A DNA stretch of 34,388 nt from an uncultured Selenomonadaceae bacterium (lineage in GTDB: Bacteria; Bacillota; Negativicutes; Selenomonadales; Selenomonadaceae), in NCBI GenBank assembly GCA_905236285.1, contig CAJOPN010000031.1, forward strand, positions 1 through 34,388, written 5' to 3'. The position numbers were made by a program, and so were the translations under genes. The notes under the pieces were generated by a model. The model saw only the letters and a program-made list of their open reading frames with translations, had not been told where the DNA came from and did not search any database. Within the stretch, counting starts at the first letter, position 1; each line of letters opens with the position of its first letter. Shown piece by piece: positions 1 through 9,318 of the stretch.

Positions 1-1434
1 AAAAGTTGAAAGCCCTTGACTTATATCGTCATTGACTCTGATTGAGGTGAAAATTGATAATTTGCTGACTGAAAATTCTTCTGCACAAACGGGAGCACCT
101 GCATAGGCAAGAAGAACCGCACTTGCAAGTGTACGAATCCAAGTAGTTTTTCCACTCATATTCGAGCCGGTTATAATCGTCGTTCCTGCAGATAATTTTA
201 CATCATTCGTTACCGCTTTTTTGTCCGCAAGAAGTAAACTTGATAAATTTTTAGCCTCAATATACGGCTTTTCTTCATCAAGCAATTTTGGAAAACAAAA
301 AGTTGTTCGCGTCTGTCCGATTGATGCAAGCGACAATAACACTTCCATTTCAGACCATGAATCAATCCATATTCGCAAATGTTTTGCCGCATTGTTCCTG
401 AGTTCAAAAAATTTCATCACGCAGAAAAAATCCAATAAAAATAATCCGTTGCCTAAAATAAAAAATACGGGATTCCTTCGTGTATTGACTATATCGACCA
501 AAATTGAAAGTCTCTGCAATTCTTCCGCCGCCGATATTTCTTCAGTCAATGCATCACGAATTTTTGAAAGGCATATTGAATTAAAATTTGTCTCCTCTAT
601 TCGATTGAAAATTTCTTTGTACAATCTCAACTCATTTGAAATTATTTGCAGCGGTTTTAATATCTCGGACGTTTTACGAAAAAAAATTAATGCAATCAAT
701 AATGAAAAAATCGGGACGGATGAAATTATTGCAATATTTTCAATCATGCCGTTGTAAGTCAATGCAGTTACAAATAAAAAAAGCGGCAATATAAAAAATC
801 GCAGTTTATAAATCGGATTGATTTTTTCAATCGGTTCTTCAATCATTTCTATCAATTCGGTTGTATCGTGATCATTCGGCAAAAGTCGTCCGTATGCTTC
901 AAGATCAAGCGATAATCTGGGTCTCGTTAAAAGTTCAGAAACTCCTTTTTGCCGCGATCTCACTTTTTTAAAATCTTCAGGCGGAATCGGTGATAGTGAT
1001 TCAGCGAGACGATCTCTTCCTCTTTTTGTTCGTGCTGCACATATATATTGAAATATTGATCCTTCTCCGAATATGTGCAGATCTATATCTTGAGGTCTGT
1101 CTCTTTCAAGATATTTTTCTCCGTCATTAGATCGCTTGCGCCATGTTCCTCCCGCTCTTGATATATATGAATTTTGTACCGACATTCTGCTTTTTAAAAA
1201 TTCCGTTCGCCTATGTAATTTTTCATGGTATCTGATTAAACTTGTAAATATCAAAAAAAATATAAGTGCAGCCTCGTAACCGTATAACCAGCCGTCGTAA
1301 CCTGCCGCAAGTGAAAATATCATCAATGTGAAAATTATCGTCCGAATCCAAACGATTTTTTTTGAACGTTTGTGAATTAATTTTTGTTCCGCCAAATCTA
1401 TTTCGCGTTCGTTGTCATAAAATTTTCTGTTCAA
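1..1434 (-). CDS. MutS-like membrane-associated ATPase (MutS domain V), C-terminus truncated by window edge
   Basis: My reverse-strand translation is open from TTG at 1434 (overlapping the dxs stop, TTGA) to position 1. N-terminus (M)NRKFYDNEREIDLAEQKLIHKRSKK has hydrophobic segments; the left end contains Walker A GSNMSGKTTWIRTLASAVLLAYAGAPVCAEEF, typical of MutS domain V. Not in the ORF track because it has no stop inside the window. Confidence 0.88.
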   Translation of the reverse strand, partial: MNRKFYDNEREIDLAEQKLIHKRSKKIVWIRTIIFTLMIFSLAAGYDGWLYGYEAALIFFLIFTSLIRYHEKLHRRTEFLKSRMSVQNSYISRAGGTWRKRSNDGEKYLERDRPQDIDLHIFGEGSIFQYICAARTKRGRDRLAESLSPIPPEDFKKVRSRQKGVSELLTRPRLSLDLEAYGRLLPNDHDTTELIEMIEEPIEKINPIYKLRFFILPLFLFVTALTYNGMIENIAIISSVPIFSLLIALIFFRKTSEILKPLQIISNELRLYKEIFNRIEETNFNSICLSKIRDALTEEISAAEELQRLSILVDIVNTRRNPVFFILGNGLFLLDFFCVMKFFELRNNAAKHLRIWIDSWSEMEVLLSLASIGQTRTTFCFPKLLDEEKPYIEAKNLSSLLLADKKAVTNDVKLSAGTTIITGSNMSGKTTWIRTLASAVLLAYAGAPVCAEEFSVSKLSIFTSIRVNDDISQGLSTF

Positions 1435-3323
1435 TTCATTTTCACCACTCTGTTATAAATTTTCTCGGCGATATTTTCCGCTGTCAATCCGCAATCTTTT
1501 AAAAGCTCCGAACGTGAGGCATGTTCAACAAAATTATCACTTATTCCAAATCGCAAAATCGGTTTGGTGATATTTACATCAGCCAAAAATTCAACAATCG
1601 CACTTCCAAATCCTCCGGCAATTACATTTTCTTCACAAGTCACGATTAATTTTGAATCTCGCGACAATCCATAAATTACATTTTCATCAAGCGGCTTGAC
1701 AAATCGAGCATTGACGACATTTACATATATTTTCATATTTTTTAAAATGTCCGCCGTATTTTTCGCAACTTCAACCATTGAACCGATTGCAAAAATTGTT
1801 GCATCTGCCTCTCCGCTTACTTTTGATATTATTTCTGCTTTGCCCCATGATAAATTTTCGGGATTGTCAATTATTTTTACTCCAAGTCCCGCTCCTCTCG
1901 GATAACGTATTACTGTCGGAAATTTTTTTATTGTTGCCGTGAAAATCATTTGCCTCAATTCGTTTTCGTCTTTCGGTGCCAAAATATTGATATTCGGAAT
2001 GTGCCGCAGATATGAAAAATCAAATACGCCGTGATGAGTTGCTCCGTCTTCTCCGACTATTCCGGCTCGATCGAGACAAATTGTCACAGGTAAATTTTGT
2101 AAACAAATATCGTGAAGAATTTGATCGTATGATCTCTGAGCAAATGTCGAATAAAGTGCAACGACAGGATGAAGACCTCCTGCCGCCATTCCTGCCGCCA
2201 ATGTCATTGCATGTTCTTCGGCTATTCCGACATCAAAAAATCTTTCTGGAAACTTTTCCGCAAAAAATTTTAAACCTGTTCCGCCGGGCATTGCCGCAGT
2301 TATCGCAACTATTTTTTCATCTTCCTTTGCACAGTCAACGATTGCCTTTGAAAAAATTTCCGTGTAAGTTTTCGGCGCAGATTTTTTTATTATTTCACCT
2401 GTGAATTTATCAAATTTTCCAACGCCGTGAAATCTTTCGGGAGATTCTTCAGCCGGCTTGTATCCTTTTCCTTTCGTCGTGCGTACATGAATTATAACCG
2501 GCTCCGTCATTTCTTCTTTCACTCGCGTAAATATTTCCTGCATTGCTTTTATATCATGTCCGTCAACCGGTCCGAGATATGTAAATCCCAATACTTCAAA
2601 CATTGCTCCCTGAACTATTGCTGATTTTAATCCGACTCTCACACTTTTGGCTGCCGTTAAAATTTTGTCGCTCAATCCCGCTATCGGAATTTTTTTTACA
2701 AGTTCTTCAAAATCTCTTTTTGCCTTTCGATATTGCGGTGCAAGTCGAATTTGTGAAAGATATTCGCTTAATGCTCCGACATTTTTATCTATCGACATTT
2801 CATTGTCATTGACGATTACGATTAAATTTTTTTTAAGTTGTCCGGCGTGATTCAATCCTTCAAATGCCTCTCCGCCAGTCAATGCTCCGTCGCCTATTAC
2901 TGCCACTACTCGATTATTTTTTTTCTTCAATTCGGATGCAATTAAAATTCCGAGTGCCGCAGATATTGATGTTGATGCGTGACCTACTCCAAACGCATCA
3001 TATTTTGATTCGCTTATTTTCGGAAATCCTGCCAATCCTCCGCGTTTCCTCAATGTATGAAATAAATCTTTTCGTCCCGTCAATATTTTATGTGTGTATG
3101 CTTGATGTCCCACGTCCCAAATTAATTTATCCGTTTCAAAATCAAAAACGCTGTAAAGTGCCAATGTCAATTCAACTGTCCCTAAACTCGGTGCCAAATG
3201 TCCGCCGTTTTCCGCGACTGTTGACAATATCAATTCTCTTATTTCCTTTGCCAGCTCTCTCAATTCCTGCAAATTCATTTCGTGAAGTTTTTTTATTGAA
3301 TCCAATTCATCAAGCAATCGCAA
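1431..3323 (-). CDS. dxs: 1-deoxy-D-xylulose-5-phosphate synthase
   Basis: 630 aa; GHQAYTHKILTGR, GDGALTGGEAFEGLNHAG, DRAGIVGEDGATHHGVFDFSYLRHIPN motifs of DXS. Confidence 0.97.
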   Translation of the reverse strand: MRLLDELDSIKKLHEMNLQELRELAKEIRELILSTVAENGGHLAPSLGTVELTLALYSVFDFETDKLIWDVGHQAYTHKILTGRKDLFHTLRKRGGLAGFPKISESKYDAFGVGHASTSISAALGILIASELKKKNNRVVAVIGDGALTGGEAFEGLNHAGQLKKNLIVIVNDNEMSIDKNVGALSEYLSQIRLAPQYRKAKRDFEELVKKIPIAGLSDKILTAAKSVRVGLKSAIVQGAMFEVLGFTYLGPVDGHDIKAMQEIFTRVKEEMTEPVIIHVRTTKGKGYKPAEESPERFHGVGKFDKFTGEIIKKSAPKTYTEIFSKAIVDCAKEDEKIVAITAAMPGGTGLKFFAEKFPERFFDVGIAEEHAMTLAAGMAAGGLHPVVALYSTFAQRSYDQILHDICLQNLPVTICLDRAGIVGEDGATHHGVFDFSYLRHIPNINILAPKDENELRQMIFTATIKKFPTVIRYPRGAGLGVKIIDNPENLSWGKAEIISKVSGEADATIFAIGSMVEVAKNTADILKNMKIYVNVVNARFVKPLDENVIYGLSRDSKLIVTCEENVIAGGFGSAIVEFLADVNITKPILRFGISDNFVEHASRSELLKDCGLTAENIAEKIYNRVVKMN

Positions 3324-3353
3324 TTTTTATTCACTCCAAATTTTTTTCTTTTT

Positions 3354-4232
3354 TTAATGCGTTCTCTTTACCAATGTTTTTACAAGTTCTCTCAAAAAAT
3401 CTGCTTCGCCGCCGAATATTTTTAATGATTCAATCGCATCTTCGACTGTTTCAGCTGCCAATTTTTTTGCTTCGTCCAATGTCATCAGCGTGACGTATGT
3501 TGATTTATTATTTCTTTCGTCACTTCCGATCGGTTTTCCTAAAATTTTTTCATCGCCGGTTACGTCCAATATATCATCTGTAATTTGAAATGCAAGTCCG
3601 AAATCTTCGGCGTATTTCGTCAGAGCTTGAAGTTGTTCGCCTGTCGCACTCGATAAAATTGCGCCCGATCTTATTGCCGCTTTGAAAAGTGCTCCCGTTT
3701 TTCCTATGTGCATTTTTTTCAGCGTCTCCAAATTTATTTTCTTTCCTTCAGATAATAAGTCAATTGCTTGTCCTCCGACCATTCCGTTTGTTCCGATTGC
3801 TCTCGTCACTTCAGCTATCACAAATAATATTGCCGCGTGCGTTACTCCTCTTTGTCTCAATATCGTTTCAAATGCAAGCGTTTGAAGCGCATCGCCTGCA
3901 AGTATCGCCATTGCCTCGCCGTAAACTTTATGGCATGTCAATTTTCCGCGTCTGTAATCGTCATTGTCCATCGCCGGCAAATCGTCATGTATCAATGAAT
4001 ATGTATGAATCATTTCAATTGCACTTGCAACTGTTACAAATTTATCTCCGTTGTCGCTTACCGCATCTGCCGCCGCCATTAAAAGTATCGGACGCAGTCT
4101 TTTTCCGCCGCTCATTAAACTGTATTTCATCGCCTCAAGCAATTCTTCGTTTATCGTTTCCGTTCGATTTATTTCCAATAATATTTCTTCTTCTATCAAT
4201 TTTATTCGTTTTTGCCATATTTCATTAAACAT
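3354..4232 (-). CDS. ispA: Polyprenyl (farnesyl/geranyl) diphosphate synthase
   Basis: SLIHDDLPAMDNDDYRRGK and FQITDDILDVTGD Asp-rich motifs. Start set at ATG 4232 (MFNEIWQ) with CGGAGA SD at 4241-4246; the longer ORF start (4283) would translate a hairpin. Confidence 0.94.
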   Translation of the reverse strand: MFNEIWQKRIKLIEEEILLEINRTETINEELLEAMKYSLMSGGKRLRPILLMAAADAVSDNGDKFVTVASAIEMIHTYSLIHDDLPAMDNDDYRRGKLTCHKVYGEAMAILAGDALQTLAFETILRQRGVTHAAILFVIAEVTRAIGTNGMVGGQAIDLLSEGKKINLETLKKMHIGKTGALFKAAIRSGAILSSATGEQLQALTKYAEDFGLAFQITDDILDVTGDEKILGKPIGSDERNNKSTYVTLMTLDEAKKLAAETVEDAIESLKIFGGEADFLRELVKTLVKRTH

Positions 4233-4261
4233 TTTTAACATCTCCGTTAATATAAAAGAAA

Positions 4262-4290
4262 AACCGGACTGAGCATCCGGCAATTTTTTT
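4262..4290 (-). terminator. Intrinsic hairpin between nusB and ispA
   Basis: Minus strand: TTG CCGGA TGCTCAG TCCGG TTTTTCTTTT (stem 4264-4268/4276-4280). Confidence 0.6.
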
Positions 4291-4293
4291 ATT

Positions 4294-4716
4294 TTAATTT
4301 GCGATTGTGGCGAGTATTCCGTTTACAAATCGTCCCGATGAATCTGTTCCGTATTTTTTTGCGATTTCTACCGCCTCATTTATTATTATTCCTTTCGGTA
4401 TGTTATTTTCGGAAAATTTTATTTCATATACGCTCAGTCGCAATATATTTCTGTCCGCTGCTGCCAATCGCTCTATCGTCCAGCCTTTTTTAAGATGAGT
4501 TGAAATTATTTCGTCGATTTCCGATAACTTTTCACGTGCCGATTTTACAACTTCATTAATATATTGACATTCCGATTCGTTTAATTTTTTTCCGCTGTTT
4601 ATGACCGTATCAATTGCGAGTTCTTCATATATGTTTTTTTCTTCTTCTTCGCCACTGTTAAATTCTAACATAAACAGAGCTTTAAAAGCAATTTCTCTTG
4701 CAAGAGAACGACTCAT
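4294..4716 (-). CDS. nusB: Transcription antitermination factor NusB
   Basis: SRSLAREIAFKALFMLEF...AADRNILRLSVYEIKF...IINEAVEIAKKYGTDSSGRFVNGIL. Confidence 0.96.
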   Translation of the reverse strand: MSRSLAREIAFKALFMLEFNSGEEEEKNIYEELAIDTVINSGKKLNESECQYINEVVKSAREKLSEIDEIISTHLKKGWTIERLAAADRNILRLSVYEIKFSENNIPKGIIINEAVEIAKKYGTDSSGRFVNGILATIAN

Positions 4717-4735
4717 TTAATTTCAATCTCCCATG

Positions 4736-4987
4736 CTACCAACGCTGAAATTTATCCGGCAGAATCCTGTTTAATTTTCGTAACGTTTCATCAATCAATT
4801 CATCGCCGTTATCAAATTTCGCTCCGATATACAATCCGATTAAGCCGCATATCATCGCAAAAACTGTATTAAAAAATCCAAAAATTAAAATTGCAATTCC
4901 AAAAATAATTCCGATTACGAATCCGATTTTCCTCGTGCGATGCGTTTCAAAGAAAGCCGAAAAAAATTTTTTTAAGTCGTTCCACAT
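4736..4987 (-). CDS. DUF2273 small membrane protein
   Basis: 83 aa, two hydrophobic segments (IGFVIGIIFGIAILIFGFFNTVFAMICGLIGLYIGAKFD); sits in Asp23/AmaP neighbourhood. Confidence 0.85.
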   Translation of the reverse strand: MWNDLKKFFSAFFETHRTRKIGFVIGIIFGIAILIFGFFNTVFAMICGLIGLYIGAKFDNGDELIDETLRKLNRILPDKFQRW

Positions 4988-4999
4988 ATCAACACCGCC

Positions 5000-5560
5000 T
5001 TAAACAACTCTTTGCTTTCTTTCGACCACCGCATTTGTTATATCTTTAACTTTCACTTCAACAGGTACCGAGCCGATTTGAAGAGCCGTAAAAATTGCTT
5101 TGTTCACGTTATTGACGACTGCCTCGCTTACAGTCGGCGCAGCATGTCCTTGTCCCAATACTATTGCCAATCGAACCGCTACAGGTGCCTCGCCCTTATT
5201 TTTTAAAATCGTTACCGACGTTTCACGCACTCCGCTTATTGAAAGAGCCGCTCTTTCTATCACTCTTTTTATTGCTTCGATTGCCACTCTCACTTCGCCC
5301 GGCTGTCCTTCTTTCAAAAGAATTTCACCGACTGCATTTTCATTTTTTCGCGATGAAAAGACGTATCCGAGAAAGAACAAACTGAAAAAAATCATTACAG
5401 CCAGCACCACGACTGTTTCACGCTGAACGATTATATAATTTAAATATGATTGCCAAATTTGTTTCGGAATTAATTGCAGACACACTCCGGCAAAAATTAT
5501 TACCGAAATAAAAACTGCAAGGACATAGAGAAGCAGAAAAAATCGACTTACGATGCCCAT
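5000..5560 (-). CDS. amaP: Alkaline shock response membrane anchor protein AmaP-like
   Basis: Two N-terminal TM segments then Asp23-like region (AIKRVIERAALSISGVRETSVTI...VKVKDI). Confidence 0.82.
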   Translation of the reverse strand: MGIVSRFFLLLYVLAVFISVIIFAGVCLQLIPKQIWQSYLNYIIVQRETVVVLAVMIFFSLFFLGYVFSSRKNENAVGEILLKEGQPGEVRVAIEAIKRVIERAALSISGVRETSVTILKNKGEAPVAVRLAIVLGQGHAAPTVSEAVVNNVNKAIFTALQIGSVPVEVKVKDITNAVVERKQRVV

Positions 5561-5593
5561 GAATCTTTTTCTCCCTTCTCCATATCAAATTTT

Positions 5594-5995
5594 TTAATGT
5601 ACTCTTGCCTCATCAATTTTTTCTTCTTCTTCAGGAAAACTTACGCCTTGAACGTGAACATTTACTTCAACGACAGAAAGTCCCGTCATATTTTCGATTG
5701 CATGTTTGATATTTTCCTGTGCCGCAAGTGCAACATCGGGAATACGAACGCCATATTTAACGATGATATAAAGATCAATTGCCGCCTCTTTCTCTCCGAC
5801 TTCTACTTTTACGCCTTTGCTGAAATTTTTGCGTCCGAGCATTTCAGCAATTCCGCCGACAAGTCCGCCGCTCATTCCTGCAATTCCGTCAATTTCTGTC
5901 GCCGCAAGTCCTGCAATTATGCTCACAACTTCGTCTGCAATGCGAATCGTTCCGAGTGCCGAATCACTTTTGATTGTATCTTTCTCCATATCCAT
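5594..5995 (-). CDS. Asp23/Gls24 family envelope stress protein
   Basis: GTIRIADEVVSIIAGLAATEIDGIAGMSGG...VEVNVHVQGVSF. Start at ATG 5995 (MDMEKDTIKS) with AGGAGG SD, rather than ORF-track 6094. Confidence 0.92.
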   Translation of the reverse strand: MDMEKDTIKSDSALGTIRIADEVVSIIAGLAATEIDGIAGMSGGLVGGIAEMLGRKNFSKGVKVEVGEKEAAIDLYIIVKYGVRIPDVALAAQENIKHAIENMTGLSVVEVNVHVQGVSFPEEEEKIDEARVH

Positions 5996-6100
5996 TTTTA
6001 AAAATCCTCCTCTGCAATTATATTTTGCTTTAAAAATTTTATTCGCTCTTTTAAAAAATTTTCCTGCAAAATTCTGTAATTTTTTTGTACTCAAAAATAT

Positions 6101-6129
6101 TTGACAGACTCAATTTGAAAATATAAAAT
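6101..6129 (+). promoter_or_regulatory. Sigma-A-like promoter for the pilin operon
   Basis: TTGACA (6101-6106), 17-nt spacer, TAAAAT (6124-6129). Confidence 0.6.
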
Positions 6130-6185
6130 CTTTTTGAGAAGAAAAAATTCAACGTTGAAAATATTTTTTGAGGTGTGAAAATTTT

Positions 6186-6635
6186 TTGAGACGAAATTTT
6201 TTTAAAGAGAAATTTTTTAATGAAAAAGGTTTTATATTAATCGAAACTGTTTTTACGGCAATGATTTTATCTTTCACGGCTTTTATCGTCGTCAACGGTT
6301 TGGAAGTCGCAATTAGAAGTGAACGCATTTCTGTCGTCAAAACAAATGCCGTTCATCTCGCAAATGCCAGAATTGCCGAAATCGAATCTTTTAACGAAAA
6401 TTTAAATTCATTTCAATTTCCTTCAACTTCTTTGACAAATGAAGATTTAATTTACAAAAATTTCTTCGGCATTAACGGCACGATTCAATTTCAAATCGAC
6501 GAAAAAATAAACTCTTCCTCAACAAATTTTGTCAACGTCACAATCAGAGTGAGTTGGGTTGTCAACGGCAATGAAAATTACAGCGACGGAAACAATTATG
6601 AAGAAGTTACAAAAAATATTTATTTTGCTCAATGA
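6186..6635 (+). CDS. Type IV pilin-like prepilin (PilV/GspI-like)
   Basis: NEKG|FILIETVFTAMILSFTAFIVVNGLEVAIRSE prepilin cleavage site and hydrophobic helix. TTG start at 6186 with GAGGTG upstream. Confidence 0.75.
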   Translation: MRRNFFKEKFFNEKGFILIETVFTAMILSFTAFIVVNGLEVAIRSERISVVKTNAVHLANARIAEIESFNENLNSFQFPSTSLTNEDLIYKNFFGINGTIQFQIDEKINSSSTNFVNVTIRVSWVVNGNENYSDGNNYEEVTKNIYFAQ

Positions 6636-7113
6636 ACGCGGCTTTTTGCTCCTTGAATGGATTATTGCTCTGCCTTTGATTGTTATGCTGCTCTGGTCTT
6701 TCAACAATCTTTTCATAAATTCATATGACAAATGCAAATTTTTAATCGCAGATTTTATTCTTCAGCAAGAAATGGAATCGGCTTTGTCAAGAATTGTCGA
6801 GATTGCAAGAATTTCTTATGAATTTGAAGATAAAAACGATGTTTACACTTTTAAATACAAATCAATGAAAAACATTTCACCTGAGAACGGTCAATATAAA
6901 TATTTTAAAGATGAAGGAAAAATTTATCGCGGAGTAAGTTCGGGAAATTCAAATCCAATAACCGGCGACAGTTGGCAGTCAAATACGATAGTCACGAAAT
7001 TTAAATGTCAACAAAACGGAAAATTACTTCATATCAGATTGGAGGCGAAAAGCACGTTAAGCAATCACGAAATTTTTTTGACGACTGAAGTTTACATGCG
7101 CGGACTGCAATGA
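6598..7113 (+). CDS. Type IV pilin-like prepilin (PilW/ComGF-like)
   Basis: NERG|FLLLEWIIALPLIVMLLWSFNNLFINS; overlaps upstream gene. ATG 6598 (MKKLQKIF). Confidence 0.72.
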   Translation: MKKLQKIFILLNERGFLLLEWIIALPLIVMLLWSFNNLFINSYDKCKFLIADFILQQEMESALSRIVEIARISYEFEDKNDVYTFKYKSMKNISPENGQYKYFKDEGKIYRGVSSGNSNPITGDSWQSNTIVTKFKCQQNGKLLHIRLEAKSTLSNHEIFLTTEVYMRGLQ

Positions 7114-7556
7114 ATCAACACGGAATAATATCATTGAGTGCACTTTGTATGATGTTCGTACTTGCGATGGCGATTGCGACGGTTTCAAATTTTGCGGCTC
7201 GTCAGGCTGATATAGTTAAATTTTTCAAAATTGAGAACGAATTGCAATTTGCGGCTGAAGATTGTTTCAATGAAGTAATAAATAATCTTTCAAGCAATCA
7301 AAATCATTACGGCGAATTGGCGGACAATACTCCGAAAATATTTGAACTCAACAGAAATTTGAATGGCAGAAATATGAAATTGACAATTTGCCTGAGAAAA
7401 TTCGTTGCCGATAAAAAAATTGTTGTGATGATTTTAATTGACGTGCCGAATTACAATCACGGAACACATTCATTTTATAAAAAGATTTACGGCTACATGA
7501 GCGCAGTTGAGGATTCGGAAGATGAAAAATATAAATTTAAAGGATATTTTTACTGA
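7110..7556 (+). CDS. Pilus-associated protein, PilX-like (single N-terminal TM)
   Basis: NQHGIISLSALCMMFVLAMAIATVSNFAARQADIVKFFKIENELQFAAEDCFNEV; position in pilin operon. Confidence 0.55.
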   Translation: MNQHGIISLSALCMMFVLAMAIATVSNFAARQADIVKFFKIENELQFAAEDCFNEVINNLSSNQNHYGELADNTPKIFELNRNLNGRNMKLTICLRKFVADKKIVVMILIDVPNYNHGTHSFYKKIYGYMSAVEDSEDEKYKFKGYFY

Positions 7557-8658
7557 AAAGATAAAAAAGAAATTTGAAAAGGCGATAGGTGCTTACGTCG
7601 ATGAAGAAAATAATTTATTCTGCGTATATTTGAAACTTGAAGGCGAAATTTGGAAAGTAATTGATACGATTGAAGATAAAATTTACTCCGATGAAAAAAA
7701 TTTTTCCGAAAAAATTGCAGAAAAAATTTCTGAGCAGATTAAAATAAAAAATTGGCGGACAAATTCAATCGCCTTTTGCTTGAGTAATGATAAGGTCGTA
7801 ATTTATATTGATGATTTTTCAGTCGTGCCGAAAGACAAACTTCAAAATGCAGTTCATTATCAAATGGCAGTCGCAGGTAATTTTGAACCGGATGAATATT
7901 TTTCATCGTATGTCGAGATTGATTCAAACATTTGGATGGAGGCAATTTCAAAAAAAGATGTTTTCAAATGGACGGAATCTTTTTCAAAAAATAATTTGGA
8001 TTTGCTGACTTTGACGGCGGTTCCCGATGAAATTGAAAGCGTCGAAGAAATTAATTTGGAAAATGTCGGCGGATTGTTTTTAATGCGCGGCGGAATAAAG
8101 GCGATAATTGCGGCAAAAAGTTTAATCTTTAAAAAAAAACCGAATTTTATATTGGAACGAACCGACAATCTCAACGGCTTAAATATTTTAAAAATCAATA
8201 CGGCAATATTTTTAATAACGATATTTGCATTAATCGGATTCGGAATATATGATTTTTGGAATTACAAACAAGCGGAAGAAATTTTGCAAAATGAACGCGA
8301 TGAACTTGAATTATTGGAAAAGGACAGACGAAAAGAAGAATTTATAAACAAAATTCAGAACGAATTGAAAAATAAAAATCAAATTTTGACAAGTCTAAGC
8401 GAAGAATCATTTCCATTCAGAAGTTTATTGATACATTTCGGCACGATAAAAATAAAAGGTGTATGGCTGAGAGAAATCCGGACGCTTGAAGATGAAACGA
8501 TTGAAATAAAAGGTGAGGCGGTGAATTATGAGGCAGTCGGAAATTATGTCAAAGCATTGGAGAACGACAGAGAGATTTTCAGCAAAGTTGAAATGAAAAG
8601 TTCAGAGATGAAAACGGAAAATCAGTTGGTGAGATTTACAATAATTTTGACGATATGA
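7522..8658 (+). CDS. PilM/GspL-like plus PilN-like fusion protein
   Basis: N-terminal cytoplasmic region (IGAYVDEENNLFCVYLKLEG..., AVPDEIES), one TM (INTAIFLITIFALIGFGIYDFW), coiled coil, then PilN-like C-terminus (GVWLREIRTLEDETIEIKGEAVNYEAVGNYVKALE). Confidence 0.65.
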   Translation: MKNINLKDIFTEKIKKKFEKAIGAYVDEENNLFCVYLKLEGEIWKVIDTIEDKIYSDEKNFSEKIAEKISEQIKIKNWRTNSIAFCLSNDKVVIYIDDFSVVPKDKLQNAVHYQMAVAGNFEPDEYFSSYVEIDSNIWMEAISKKDVFKWTESFSKNNLDLLTLTAVPDEIESVEEINLENVGGLFLMRGGIKAIIAAKSLIFKKKPNFILERTDNLNGLNILKINTAIFLITIFALIGFGIYDFWNYKQAEEILQNERDELELLEKDRRKEEFINKIQNELKNKNQILTSLSEESFPFRSLLIHFGTIKIKGVWLREIRTLEDETIEIKGEAVNYEAVGNYVKALENDREIFSKVEMKSSEMKTENQLVRFTIILTI

Positions 8659-8667
8659 GGCGATAAT

Positions 8668-9318
8668 TTGGATTCAAGATTACAGGCGATAACAGAATTT
8701 GTACCTCGCGGGAGCAGAGTTGCAGACATAGGAACGGATCACGGATATTTGGCAGCGGAATTAATAAAAAAAAATATTGCGTCGTTTGTGACAGCGACTG
8801 ATAAAAATATCGGACCGCTTGAGGCTGCACGAAAAAATTTAAAAATGCTCGGATTAGAAAATAAAATTGAATTGAGATTGGGAGACGGATTAAAAATTTT
8901 AAAGCCGAATGAAATTGATGTAATATGTATTGCAGGAATAGGTGGAGCATTGATCTGCGACATTTTAAAAAATTCACCCGAAATAATTTCAACGGTAAAA
9001 AAAATAATTTTGCAACCGATGAATGCCTCAGAAAAAATTCGTCAATGGGCAAATGAAAATAATTTTTATATTGAAGATGAAAATTTGGCTGAAGTCGATA
9101 ATATAATTTACGAAATAATTTGTTTAAGCAAAAATTTTATTGATAAAAAATCGACACGTAAATTAAATTCACCGCTATATAATAAATTTATTGAAACAAA
9201 AATTAAAAAATTACAAAAAATACTTGAATCAATGAATCAAAGTCAAAAAGCGTCAAAGAGCGAAAAATATTTTGAAATTGAAAAACAGATAGAAGAATTG
9301 AGGTTGATGTTGAAATGA
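8668..9318 (+). CDS. trmK: tRNA (adenine(22)-N(1))-methyltransferase TrmK family
   Basis: MDSRLQAITEFVPRGSRVADIGTDHGYLAAELI...ICIAGIGGALICDIL; TTG start; followed by Nif3-family gene as commonly seen in Firmicutes. Confidence 0.92.
   Translation: MDSRLQAITEFVPRGSRVADIGTDHGYLAAELIKKNIASFVTATDKNIGPLEAARKNLKMLGLENKIELRLGDGLKILKPNEIDVICIAGIGGALICDILKNSPEIISTVKKIILQPMNASEKIRQWANENNFYIEDENLAEVDNIIYEIICLSKNFIDKKSTRKLNSPLYNKFIETKIKKLQKILESMNQSQKASKSEKYFEIEKQIEELRLMLK

Noticed and set aside
221-757. 178-aa plus-strand ORF
   Set aside because: Antisense shadow of the MutS-like gene, whose reverse frame is open throughout and carries a Walker A motif.
2864-3493. 209-aa plus-strand ORF
   Set aside because: Antisense to dxs and ispA, low-complexity Leu/Phe/Ser-rich composition, no recognisable motif.
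3689-4228. 179-aa plus-strand ORF
   Set aside because: Shadow ORF opposite ispA.
5474-6001. 175-aa plus-strand ORF
   Set aside because: Opposite Asp23 and amaP; Cys/Asn/Phe-rich translation typical of antisense frames here.
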